Part shown: one piece after another, positions 33,835 through 42,066 of the stretch
Layout: each line of letters opens with the position of its first letter
How positions within the stretch are numbered: position 1 is the first letter of the stretch
Source: Acidobacteriaceae bacterium
GTDB lineage: Bacteria; Acidobacteriota; Terriglobia; Terriglobales; Acidobacteriaceae
Assembly (NCBI GenBank): GCA_003151155.1
Contig: PLWX01000149.1
Coordinates: forward strand, 1-44,540
DNA length: 44,540 nucleotides
Reading direction: 5' to 3'
Notes under the pieces: generated by a model
Seen by the model: the letters and a program-made list of their open reading frames with translations, nothing else
What the model was told of the DNA's origin: nothing
Database searches by the model: none
Translations under genes and position numbers: made by a program

Positions 33835-34712
33835 TGCGCTACTCCGGACATGCGAGCAAGCACGTCGAATACGACTGCGAAATCTTTCTTCTCGAAGCCC
33901 ATGCCGCGTGCGGCGGTAAGAAATTCATTGGTAACTGCGGTGGTAGGAAGAGGAATGTCGAGCTGGCGGCCAAGTTCCATGGCGAGCAACATGTCCTTCT
34001 GCATCATGTTGACGTCGAACCAGGCTTCTTCGGGCTGTTCGAGAACGAAGGGTCCGCGGTATTTGATCATCGGCGAAGCAACGGCGCTGTTCACGAGAAC
34101 GTCGACCGCGACATTACGAGCGATGCCGCTTTTCTCGGCGAGCAGAACGCCTTCACAGAAGGCGAGCATTTGCACCGCAAGACTGAGGTTGATGCCGATC
34201 TTCATGGCGAGGGCGAGGCCGTTGTCGCCGACATGCGTGACCTTGGGGCCAATGTCGTGGAGAAGGGTTTTGATTTTTCCGAAGGTCTCTTTGCGGCCGC
34301 CGACCATGATGGAGAGCTTGCCTTCCTGCAGGGTGATGACACTGCCGGAGACTGGGGCGTCCACCATATCGGCGCCAGTCTTGCGGACACGTTCGGCAGC
34401 GCCGCGACTGACTTGCGGACTGACAGTGGAGATATCGATCAGGGTCTTTCCAGCCGAGAGACCGGCGAGCATCCCGTCGGGGCCGTCGAGAACGGCGTGC
34501 AGCGCGGTGCTGTTGGTCACCATGGAAAGCGTGATGTCGGCAGCAGCGGCAACTTCCCGCGGAGAGTTTCCCCAGCGCATGCCTTTGTCGATGAGCCATT
34601 GCGCTTTCAACTTGGTGCGGTTGTAACCGGTGACGGTGTGGCCTTTGTCGAGCAAGCGGCTCACCATTTGGCCGCCCATCACACCGAGACCAACAAATCC
34701 CAAGTTCGCCAT
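33831..34712 (-). CDS. 3-hydroxyisobutyrate dehydrogenase-family NAD(P)-dependent reductase
   Basis: Beta-hydroxyacid dehydrogenase of 293 residues. The Rossmann motif GFVGLGVMGGQM is at 5-16, substrate-binding DAPVSGS at 118-124, and catalytic K171 and N175 in MKIGINL. R32 in GYNRTKLK after the second strand suggests NADP use. The family includes 3-hydroxyisobutyrate, tartronate-semialdehyde and gamma-hydroxybutyrate-type enzymes. It is 14 bases downstream of the GntR gene and coupled to E1-alpha, so it probably oxidises or reduces an intermediate that is next decarboxylated by the E1/E2 enzyme or oxidised by the aldehyde dehydrogenase. Confidence 0.9.
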   Translation of the reverse strand: MANLGFVGLGVMGGQMVSRLLDKGHTVTGYNRTKLKAQWLIDKGMRWGNSPREVAAAADITLSMVTNSTALHAVLDGPDGMLAGLSAGKTLIDISTVSPQVSRGAAERVRKTGADMVDAPVSGSVITLQEGKLSIMVGGRKETFGKIKTLLHDIGPKVTHVGDNGLALAMKIGINLSLAVQMLAFCEGVLLAEKSGIARNVAVDVLVNSAVASPMIKYRGPFVLEQPEEAWFDVNMMQKDMLLAMELGRQLDIPLPTTAVTNEFLTAARGMGFEKKDFAVVFDVLARMSGVAQ

Positions 34713-34726
34713 CGTTCGCCTTTCCT

Positions 34727-35449
34727 TTACAGATTCAGGCCGGCCACATCAGGAGAACTGGTGGCTGCCTGCGAGTCTTCGCGTATTTGTTTGAGGTGGG
34801 CCCGCATCGAGGCCTTGGCTTTTTCCGGATCGTGGTCGCGCACCGCTTCCAGAATTCGCTTGTGGTGATATTGCCCGCGCTCCGGGCCACCTTCGACATT
34901 GAAGATCCGCAGACGCTGTTCCCGGAGCAACCCGACAATCGAATCGAGCAGCGAGAGAATCAACGGATTCGAAGCGGCTTCGGCGAGAGCAAGATGGAAA
35001 TCAAGGTCGGCCTCAATGTAAGCATCTGGGTCACGCTTCGCCTGGTCCATGACGGCGACGGCTTCGGCCATGCTGACAATGTGCTGTTCCTCGCAACGGA
35101 CAGCGGCGAGGGCGGCGATTTCGGGCTCAAGGATGGCGCGGACTTCAGCGAGGTGCACCGATCCCTCGGGCTGGCCGATCTTGACCATCATTTCCAGCGA
35201 CTGCTTGATCGCCTGCGATGTCCCATCGGTGACGAACGTGCCGCGACCGGAATAGGCTTCGACGAGACCTTTCTCGCGGAGAGCTTTTACGGCCTCGCGG
35301 ACGGCAGTACGGCTGACGCCAAATTTTTGTGCGAGTTCACGCTCAGCAGGAAGTTGGTCCCCGGCTTTGAGTGAGCCTTGCAGGATCGAATCTTCGATTT
35401 GTTGAACGATTTGCTCGTAGAGGCGTGCAGTTCTTACGACTTTGTACAC
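34727..35449 (-). CDS. GntR-family regulator (FadR/FCD subfamily) 2
   Basis: Regulator of about 240 residues: N-terminal VYKVVRTARLYEQIVQQI, a winged helix (AERELAQKFGVSRTAVREAVKAL, GRGTFVT) and an FCD domain with EADLDFHLALAEAASNPL. The open frame extends to an ATG at 35545, but that ATG lies inside the 35541-35569 operator-like element and has no ribosome site. The GTG at 35449 has AAGGGGG about 9 bases upstream and gives the N-terminus usual for the family, so I prefer it. It is followed by the reductase and 2-oxo acid dehydrogenase genes, and near-identical elements upstream of this gene and of the 37.2 kb receptor gene suggest it controls both. Confidence 0.88.
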   Translation of the reverse strand: MYKVVRTARLYEQIVQQIEDSILQGSLKAGDQLPAERELAQKFGVSRTAVREAVKALREKGLVEAYSGRGTFVTDGTSQAIKQSLEMMVKIGQPEGSVHLAEVRAILEPEIAALAAVRCEEQHIVSMAEAVAVMDQAKRDPDAYIEADLDFHLALAEAASNPLILSLLDSIVGLLREQRLRIFNVEGGPERGQYHHKRILEAVRDHDPEKAKASMRAHLKQIREDSQAATSSPDVAGLNL

Positions 35450-35540
35450 AGAGGATGGCCCCCTTTTCTTGCCCGCGCTGAGTGGGGAAGTGAGGCTACT
35501 GTAGCGGAGCAGGGGCGACCCGGCAATGTCGTTCGGTTTA

Positions 35541-35569
35541 TTCATATGCTGGTAAAGCTGTCATACCAC
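35541..35569. promoter_or_regulatory. GntR operator candidate A (upstream of the GntR operon)
   Basis: A 29-bp element matching 37175-37203 at 26 of 29 positions. Its core CTGTCATACCA (35558-35568) fits the FadR-subfamily consensus TNGTNNNACNA except at the first base. It lies in the 168-bp region between the aldehyde dehydrogenase stop and the preferred GntR start, so autoregulation is likely. Confidence 0.6.
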
Positions 35570-35617
35570 TTGAATTTGCAAAATAGAACACCGAAAGCTC
35601 GATATGAAGTACGGAGG

Positions 35618-36982
35618 CTATTGAATCCAGACCGTCTTGATGTTCAGGAACTCGCGAATGCCGAAAACGCTTAGCTCGCGCCCATGGCCCGAGTGCTTCA
35701 CGCCGCCGAACGGAATACGGGGATCGGAGGCGACCATCTTGTTGATGAAGACCATGCCGGACTCGAGGTCACGAATGAAGCGTTCCTGTTCGGCGGGAAC
35801 GTTGGTCCAGACGCTGGCGCCGAGGCCGAAACGACTGTCGTTCGCGAGGCGGATAGCTTCGTCGATGTCTTTCACGCGGAAGACCGAGGCGACCGGGCCG
35901 AAGAACTCCTCGCGGTAGGCGGCAGAATTTTCCGGGATGTCGGTGATGACGGTTGGCTCAAAGAAGTTTCCAGCATGCTTGATGGCCTTGCCGCCGGTCA
36001 GAAGTTTTCCGCCGGCGTCGAGGGTTTGCTTCAGATCGCGTTCCAGGTCGGTGACGCCGCCGGGAGTCGCGAGTGGTCCGAGTTCGGTGGACTCCTCCAT
36101 CGGATCGCCAATCTTCAGAGATTTCATTCTTGCGACAAACTTTTCCGTGAAGGCGCTGGCGATGGATTCGGCAACGATAAAACGCTTAGCGGCGATGCAG
36201 GATTGACCGTTGTTTTGCACGCGGGCTCTGACGGCGGTGGCGACGGCTTCGTCGAGATCCGCGCTCGGCATGACGATGAAAGGATCACTGCCCCCGAGTT
36301 CGAGCACGACTTTCTTGATGCGCTTGGCGGCGGAAACACCGACTTCCACGCCTGCGCCTTCGCTCCCGGTAAGGGTTGCTGCCTTGATGCGCGGATCGCC
36401 GAGGACGGCGTCGACCTGCTTGGCGCCGATGAGAAGCGTCTGGAAAGCACCTTCGGGAAAGCCGGCGCGGAGCACGATTTCTTCAATCTTCAAAGCGCAC
36501 TGTGGAACATTCGAGGCGTGTTTCAGAAGTCCGACATTGCCGGCCATGAGGGCAGGCGCGACAAAGCGAAAGACCTGCCAGAAAGGAAAATTCCACGGCA
36601 TGATGGCGAGCACGGGACCGACCGGCTGGTAGCTGATGAAAGTTTTTTTGGCCCCGGTCTCCACGATTTCGTTGGCCATGAATTTCTCAGCATTCTCGGC
36701 GTAATAGCGGCAACCGGCGGCGCATTTTCCAGCTTCTGCAACGGCCTCGCGTTGCAGCTTGCCCATCTCGAGGGTCATGAGGCGGCCGAGTTCTTCTTTT
36801 TCACCTTCGAGTATGTCAGCGGCTTTACGCATCCAGGCCGCACGCTTGGAAAACGGGAGCAGGCGATAGGTCGCGTAGGTGGCGACGGCCTTCTGAATCT
36901 TGTTTTCGATTTGAGCGTCGGTGAGGGCCTCGAAGCTCTGGAGGAGCTCACCGGTGGCAGGATTCACGCTTGCGATAGGCAT
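35618..36982 (-). CDS. Aldehyde dehydrogenase (succinate-semialdehyde dehydrogenase-like)
   Basis: NAD(P)-dependent aldehyde dehydrogenase of 454 residues. MPWNFPFWQVFRF, ELGGSDPFIVMPSADLDEAV, the catalytic C262 in NNGQSCIAAKRFIV and EEFFGPVASVFRVKD are all as expected. The size and the SPFIV-like GSDPFIV motif are those of the GabD1/Sad-type branch, so succinate semialdehyde or a similar omega-carboxy aldehyde is a fair guess. I start at the ATG at 36982 (MPIASVNPATGE), the normal family N-terminus; the frame extends 22 residues upstream without support. First gene of the minus-strand series, divergent from the second receptor. Confidence 0.9.
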   Translation of the reverse strand: MPIASVNPATGELLQSFEALTDAQIENKIQKAVATYATYRLLPFSKRAAWMRKAADILEGEKEELGRLMTLEMGKLQREAVAEAGKCAAGCRYYAENAEKFMANEIVETGAKKTFISYQPVGPVLAIMPWNFPFWQVFRFVAPALMAGNVGLLKHASNVPQCALKIEEIVLRAGFPEGAFQTLLIGAKQVDAVLGDPRIKAATLTGSEGAGVEVGVSAAKRIKKVVLELGGSDPFIVMPSADLDEAVATAVRARVQNNGQSCIAAKRFIVAESIASAFTEKFVARMKSLKIGDPMEESTELGPLATPGGVTDLERDLKQTLDAGGKLLTGGKAIKHAGNFFEPTVITDIPENSAAYREEFFGPVASVFRVKDIDEAIRLANDSRFGLGASVWTNVPAEQERFIRDLESGMVFINKMVASDPRIPFGGVKHSGHGRELSVFGIREFLNIKTVWIQ

Positions 36983-37085
36983 GAGAATTCGACTTTCTTT
37001 TGAACTAAAACGCCTCCAAAACAGCAAAAAACGCGATTTGGAGAGCACGTTTTTGGGGCCTAGTGCGGATGTTGGGAGCCCTCAC

Positions 37086-37096
37086 TGGTCATACCA
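37086..37096. promoter_or_regulatory. GntR operator candidate B
   Basis: TGGTCATACCA is a perfect match to the FadR-subfamily operator consensus TNGTNNNACNA and a dyad TGGT-N3-ACCA. It lies about 104 bp from the aldehyde dehydrogenase start on the opposite strand, so it probably controls that promoter. Confidence 0.6.
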
Positions 37097-37174
37097 CTAT
37101 ACCAAAAAACTATACAACAGGCTGTCAAGCGCGAAAGTGCGATGGGGCAAATCGAAAAAACCTTGACTTTGAAA

Positions 37175-37203
37175 TTCATATGGTGGTAGAGCTGTCAGAC
37201 CAC
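37175..37203. promoter_or_regulatory. GntR operator candidate C (upstream of the second receptor)
   Basis: Shares 26 of 29 positions with 35541-35569. Core CTGTCAGACCA (37192-37202), with GTGGT/ACCAC as outer dyad arms. It lies just upstream of the receptor start at 37238 and partly downstream of the possible -35 box, a position suited to repression. Confidence 0.6.
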
Positions 37204-37237
37204 AATTTTGGCCCAACGTCCCTGCGGGGTGCTCAGC

Positions 37238-40200
37238 ATGAAAGTTCTGTCCTGCGTTCGACCGACCATCCTGGTCGTCGCTCTGTGCATGGTCTTTTCG
37301 GGAACATCGCTGCTTGCTCAAACCACGACCGGCCGCATCCTGGGCACGGTAACCGACCAGACGGGGGCCGCGGTTACGGGCGCTACGGTCACGATCACCG
37401 ACGTGCAGCGAGGAATTTCGAGAACCGCGACGAGCGACCAGTCCGGAGCTTATGCGGCGTCGAACCTGGAGCCGGGCCTCTACGCGGTGAAGATCGAATC
37501 GAGGGGATTCAAGGCGGTTCTGCGCGAGAGTGTGCAGATCGAAGTCGCAAGCGACGTTGTGATCGACGCCGCGCTGCAGCCAGGCAATGTTTCGGATGTG
37601 ATCACGGTGTCGGAAGAGGTGCCGATGATCAACACGACCTCGGCCACTCTGGGCGGAACGCTGAGCAACAAGGAAATCAATGATCTCCCGCTGAACGGTC
37701 GCAACTACGAAAACCTGCTGCAACTGCGGCCAGGGATCGTCCGCTACCCGGGTGGTGGGTTTTCGACCACGAGCAGCAACGGTCTACGTGCAGAAGACAA
37801 CGTGTACATGGTGGACGGCTTGTTCAACAGTGAACCGTTCTCAGGTCAGAGCATCATCAACGGCGCCGGCATCGCGGGCGATTCGGCGACGATCCTGCCG
37901 ATCGATGCGATCCAGGAATTCAACGTGGTGGGGAATCCCCCGGCCGAGTATGGCTGGAAGCCAGGCACGATCGTGAACGTTGGCTTGAAGTCGGGAACCA
38001 ACACATTGCACGGGACAGCCTACGCTTTTGGCCGCGACACGCCGATGGACGCGCGCAATTATTTCAACACGACAGACCAGGCCAAGGTGCCGCGCAACCT
38101 CGAACAGTTCGGTGCGACCGTAGGCGGTCCGATCGTGAAAGACCGCTTGTTCTTCTTCGGCGGCTACGAAGGTCAAAGGTATTCGATCGGCAACACCTTC
38201 GCCGATCCCAGCCCGACGACGGTCTCGTTAGCAGATGCAGGGAACTGCCCTCCCGGAGTGACGGGCGATTGTGCAAACAGCGCGATTGACGCGATCGCCG
38301 GGGTTGCCGCCGTGAACCCAAGTGGGGTGAGCCCGGCGAGTTTGCAGATCGCGGGCTGCACGGTAGGGCCGCCGATTACCTGTAACGGCAAAGGCTTAAT
38401 CCTGAATTCGACCGGCACGGTGAACAACGGACTGCCGAACGACGTGAAATCGGACAATGCAATCGCGAAAATCGATTTTCATGTGAACGCGGCGAGCACG
38501 CTGAGTGGAATGTATTTTTTCGGCAACAATAGCGGCACCGTACAGGACTTCCCGGGAGAGTACCAACCGCAGTGGGAGACGCTGATTCACACGCGTGCCC
38601 AGGTTGCCGGTCTGAACTGGATCTGGACGCCGACTTCACGGTTGGTGAACGAGGCGCGCTTCGGTTACAACCGGCTCTATCAGCCGACCTTCACGGCCGA
38701 TCACAACGTTCCCGCCTCGACCTACGGCCTGAACACCGGCGTCACGAGTTCACTTTTCAACGGGTTGCCGCGCATCGGCATCGCCGGCTTTGGTCCGCAA
38801 TTGTTTGGTGGTTTCAACTGGCCAAAGGTGCAAGGACCGGACTCACGATGGCAGCTCACCGACCATGTGTCGTACGAGGCCGGTAAGCATTCGATCCGGT
38901 TCGGCGGCGAGTTGCACCACGACGAGTTCAACGGCGGCGCTTACGCCGGTGGCCGCGGCCGCATTAAGTTTGGAAATGGTAACGACGCGTTTGCAGGTGC
39001 CACTCCGCTGGAAGACTTCTTTGCCGGCAACCCTGGGTCCGTGCAGTTCCTGGTGGGTGATCCGACGCGTTCGATCCACAACTGGGGCTTCGCGGGATTC
39101 GTGCAGGATGATTGGCGGATCGCAAAGGGCCTAACGATGAACATCGGGCTGCGATACGAGCTGAACACAGTGATTAAGGAAGCCCACAACCTACTCGGGA
39201 ACTTCGATCCGACCCAGGGACTGGTGCAGGTGGGCAAGCAGATCAGCGCTCCGTACAACGGCGACCACAACAACTTCGCTCCACGCTTCGGTATCGCGTG
39301 GGACCCCTTCGGCTCGGGGAAGACGGTGCTGCGCGCCGGCGCCGGCATGATGTACGAAACCGTGAACTGGGAATCGTTCCTGGCGTTTGAAAACACCCTG
39401 GGGCTGCCGGCGATTCCAACTGGGGGCGTAGGCGTAACGCCTGGCGGTGGAAACATTGCCGTGGGTAATATCACCATTAATCCCACGGGGAACTGGAACA
39501 CCGGTCCGCTGTTTGGAAGCGGCGGCACGATCGATTGCGGTGCGAACCCTTGCACCATCATGGCGATCGATCCAAAGATCCGCACGCCGTACGTCTACAA
39601 CTGGACTTTGAACGTGCAGCACGCGTTCACCCAGAACCTGAGCCTGGAGGTGGCGTACGTTGGAAATCACGGCACGGATTTAGTTGGCATCCGCGACATC
39701 AATCAGCCGACGGTGGGTTCGGGTTGGACGCCGGCAGCAATTGCAGCCGGAGCCGCGGATGGCGGTGCGGAGCAAGCCGCACGTCCGTATAACGCGAAAT
39801 TTCCTTTCCTGGCATCGATCTACCAGATGGGCAACATCTACAAGTCGAACTACAACGCCTTGCAGACGACGCTGACCGGCCGCAACTATCACGGGTTCTC
39901 GTTCATTCTTGGATACACCTACGGGCACGCGCTGGATGATGTGGGAGCGAACTGGGATTTCGGTTATGGCAACGGGCTGGCGCAAAATCAGGCCGCCCCA
40001 CAGCGCGAATATGCAAGCAGCGATTTCGACATTCGCCATCGCATGACGCTTTCGATGACGTACGCGATCCCAGGGATCAAGTCGCCGGCACAACTGCTGC
40101 AGGGATGGCAGCTCAACACCATCGTGAGCTTATATAGCGCGCAGCCGTGGGGTCCGATCGACGCGGGCACGAATGTGAGCGGAACGGGCGAGTTGACGGA

Positions 40201-40717
40201 CCGCTGGAACTTCTTCGGGCATACCTCGGACTTTACTTCCGGCCCGACGGCGATACCTTTCTTCGCGGCAGGATCGCCCGGTTCGGCGCCTTGCGCGGCC
40301 AAGGCGTTAGCGCTCGATGGCGGCACTGCGGGGCTGAACACTGCGTCCTACAACCTGTTCGGCTGCTACATGAAAGGCAGCTCGATGATGTTGCCGCCCG
40401 CTCTCGGGAGCTTTGGCAACATGGGTCGAAACACCTTCCGCGATTCCGGTTACAAGAACGTGGACTTCTCAGTCGCGAAAAAGTGGACGGTACATGAACG
40501 ATTCGGCGCAGAGTTTCGTGCTGAGTTTTTCAACGTGCTGAACCATCCGAACTTCGCAAATCCGTTTGGTGGACAAAATGGATTCGGCTTGAACGATCCA
40601 TCATCGACCAGCAATTTCGGATGCGGCTGCGCCACGCCAGACGGTGCTGCGGCGAACCCGATTATTGGCTCGGGCGGCGCTCGCGCCGTGCAGTTGAGCC
40701 TGAAACTCTCCTTCTAG
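37238..40717 (+). CDS. TonB-dependent receptor, Oar-type, second copy
   Basis: Outer-membrane receptor of 1159 residues with a signal peptide ending GTSLLAQ (about residue 28). A CarboxypepD_reg-like domain (GRILGTVTDQTGAAVTGATV, about 33-115) is followed by a plug (DLPLNGRNYENLLQLRPG, EYGWKPGTIVNVGLKSGTN) and a large barrel ending AVQLSLKLSF. I start at 37238 because the signal peptide begins there; a TTG ten codons upstream is unlikely. Same family as the 1-4 kb receptor but clearly diverged. It is followed by a perfect-stem terminator, then by a secreted hydrolase and a dicarboxylate transporter, suggesting import of an ester-type or carboxylate compound. Confidence 0.9.
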   Translation: MKVLSCVRPTILVVALCMVFSGTSLLAQTTTGRILGTVTDQTGAAVTGATVTITDVQRGISRTATSDQSGAYAASNLEPGLYAVKIESRGFKAVLRESVQIEVASDVVIDAALQPGNVSDVITVSEEVPMINTTSATLGGTLSNKEINDLPLNGRNYENLLQLRPGIVRYPGGGFSTTSSNGLRAEDNVYMVDGLFNSEPFSGQSIINGAGIAGDSATILPIDAIQEFNVVGNPPAEYGWKPGTIVNVGLKSGTNTLHGTAYAFGRDTPMDARNYFNTTDQAKVPRNLEQFGATVGGPIVKDRLFFFGGYEGQRYSIGNTFADPSPTTVSLADAGNCPPGVTGDCANSAIDAIAGVAAVNPSGVSPASLQIAGCTVGPPITCNGKGLILNSTGTVNNGLPNDVKSDNAIAKIDFHVNAASTLSGMYFFGNNSGTVQDFPGEYQPQWETLIHTRAQVAGLNWIWTPTSRLVNEARFGYNRLYQPTFTADHNVPASTYGLNTGVTSSLFNGLPRIGIAGFGPQLFGGFNWPKVQGPDSRWQLTDHVSYEAGKHSIRFGGELHHDEFNGGAYAGGRGRIKFGNGNDAFAGATPLEDFFAGNPGSVQFLVGDPTRSIHNWGFAGFVQDDWRIAKGLTMNIGLRYELNTVIKEAHNLLGNFDPTQGLVQVGKQISAPYNGDHNNFAPRFGIAWDPFGSGKTVLRAGAGMMYETVNWESFLAFENTLGLPAIPTGGVGVTPGGGNIAVGNITINPTGNWNTGPLFGSGGTIDCGANPCTIMAIDPKIRTPYVYNWTLNVQHAFTQNLSLEVAYVGNHGTDLVGIRDINQPTVGSGWTPAAIAAGAADGGAEQAARPYNAKFPFLASIYQMGNIYKSNYNALQTTLTGRNYHGFSFILGYTYGHALDDVGANWDFGYGNGLAQNQAAPQREYASSDFDIRHRMTLSMTYAIPGIKSPAQLLQGWQLNTIVSLYSAQPWGPIDAGTNVSGTGELTDRWNFFGHTSDFTSGPTAIPFFAAGSPGSAPCAAKALALDGGTAGLNTASYNLFGCYMKGSSMMLPPALGSFGNMGRNTFRDSGYKNVDFSVAKKWTVHERFGAEFRAEFFNVLNHPNFANPFGGQNGFGLNDPSSTSNFGCGCATPDGAAANPIIGSGGARAVQLSLKLSF

Positions 40718-40732
40718 CTTCGCAAAGCACGA

Positions 40733-40770
40733 CCAGGCCAAACTGTCGCCGGTTTGGCCTGGCATTTCTT
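40733..40770 (+). terminator. Rho-independent terminator after the second receptor gene
   Basis: Perfect 11-bp stem CCAGGCCAAAC/GTTTGGCCTGG (40733-40743 and 40752-40762), 8-base loop, then CATTTCTT. It begins 16 bases after the receptor stop. The T tract is imperfect, so it may be an attenuating rather than complete terminator, allowing some transcription into the hydrolase gene. Confidence 0.75.
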
Positions 40771-40793
40771 ACAACCCAAGTAGTGAGGTCTTT

Positions 40794-42032
40794 ATGCGTG
40801 TTCGTCGACTCCCTCGCGTCCTAATATTTGCCGCTTCGCTCATAACCCTGGTCTTGCCCAGCTTTGCGCAGGAACAACCGCTCGGAGAACGAACCATCGA
40901 CGAAATCAAGGTGGAAGCGGTACACCGAGCGGAAAATGGCATGTACCCGATGATCGGGTTGGATCCTGCGGATGTGAAAGACGCTTTCACAACTATCAAA
41001 ACGAGGAATCCGGACGAATGGGCAGCGGGTTTCATGCGGGTGGGCGACAAATACATGGCGGAAGCGAAATCGCTGGAAACGAGCGATCCGACGAAGGCAA
41101 ACGCGGATTATATTCGCGCGTGGAAAATTTATTCCTTCGGACGGTGGCCGGTGCCGTCCTCGACCGGGAAGCAGGAGTCGTACAAGCGAGCGCTCGAGGC
41201 CTTCCAGGGGCATGCCAAGTTCTACGACCCGCCGATGGAACTGGTGAAAATTCCGTTTGAAGGCAAAGAGATCATCGGATACATGCGGTTTCCGAAAAAT
41301 GCACATGGGCCAGTGCCGATGGTGATTGCGGTGAACGGACTGGACAGCCGCAAAGAAGATCTCACGGACCAGTTCAGCGCAATCCTGCCGTTTGGCGTGG
41401 GATACATCGCGGTGGACGGACCGGGCACGGGGCAGTCGCCGGTGAAGGTAAACGTGCATGCGGAGCGCACCCTCTCGGCGGTACTGGACTACCTGCAGAC
41501 GCGGCCGGAGGTGGACAAGACGCGAATCGCGCTGCACGGAGTAAGTTGGGGTGCTTACTGGGCGATGAAGATGTCGATCCTGGAACGCGATCGCTTGAAA
41601 TGTGTGAGCGCGCAATCGCCACCAGCGAAAGAATTTTTCACGGAAGAGTTTGCCCGCAAGCGATTGTCCGGAAACCGCGAATACCTGTTCGACCAGTTGC
41701 CGGCGATGATGTCGATCCAGGAAAACGTCCATAACCTCGATGAGTTGATCGCGATGTTCGCCAAACTATCACTGGCGAACCAAGGCCTGCTGGGCAAGCC
41801 GACGACGAAAACGCTGATCATCGCGGGAGTGCTCGACACGCAGGTGCCCATTTCGGATATCTACACCTTGATGAGTTCCGGCGATGTGCCGAAGACGGCG
41901 TGGATCAATCCGCAGGGCGGACACCTCGGCCGCCAGGTGCATGTGTGGCCGGATCCGCGAATCTTCAAAGAAGTGCTGATTCCATGGCTGGTGCAGAACC
42001 TCGATATGCAGCCTGCGGCGGAAACTCACTAA
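40794..42032 (+). CDS. Secreted FrsA/DHPON-hydrolase-like alpha/beta-hydrolase
   Basis: Protein of 412 residues with a signal peptide (VLIFAASLITLVLPSFAQ). A helical cap segment (ANADYIRAWKIYSFGRWPVP, about 102-121) precedes an alpha/beta-hydrolase core with NGLDSRKED, DGPGTGQSP, nucleophile S251 in LHGVSWGAYWA, probable Asp in AGVLDTQVPIS and His in QGGHLGR. Cap plus core order resembles the FrsA and 2,6-dihydroxypseudooxynicotine hydrolase group (ester or C-C bond hydrolases). It lies between the receptor and the DctA-like transporter, so it may split the imported compound in the periplasm and release a carboxylate. The substrate is unknown. Confidence 0.8.
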   Translation: MRVRRLPRVLIFAASLITLVLPSFAQEQPLGERTIDEIKVEAVHRAENGMYPMIGLDPADVKDAFTTIKTRNPDEWAAGFMRVGDKYMAEAKSLETSDPTKANADYIRAWKIYSFGRWPVPSSTGKQESYKRALEAFQGHAKFYDPPMELVKIPFEGKEIIGYMRFPKNAHGPVPMVIAVNGLDSRKEDLTDQFSAILPFGVGYIAVDGPGTGQSPVKVNVHAERTLSAVLDYLQTRPEVDKTRIALHGVSWGAYWAMKMSILERDRLKCVSAQSPPAKEFFTEEFARKRLSGNREYLFDQLPAMMSIQENVHNLDELIAMFAKLSLANQGLLGKPTTKTLIIAGVLDTQVPISDIYTLMSSGDVPKTAWINPQGGHLGRQVHVWPDPRIFKEVLIPWLVQNLDMQPAAETH

Positions 42033-42066
42033 AGAACGGAAACGGCATTGGGTCCAGGAGTAAAGA

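Larger units (their letters stand above)
36983..37237. other. Divergent promoter region between aldehyde dehydrogenase and receptor genes
   Basis: A 255-bp spacer without a gene. It contains the FadR-type palindrome at 37086-37096, the operator-like element at 37175-37203 and a TTGACT hexamer at 37163-37168 that could be a -35 box for the receptor gene; a good -10 box is not obvious. Confidence 0.5.

Noticed and set aside
32566..34626. 686-residue plus-strand open frame
   Set aside because: Lies fully antisense to the E1-beta, E1-alpha and reductase genes, whose motifs are unmistakable. The long frame is a by-product of their GC-rich codon use and shows no domain.
35450..35545. Upstream ATG start for the second GntR regulator
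   Set aside because: It overlaps the operator-like element and has no ribosome site; the GTG at 35449 gives the standard family N-terminus.
35684..37003. 439-residue plus-strand open frame
   Set aside because: Antisense shadow of the aldehyde dehydrogenase gene.
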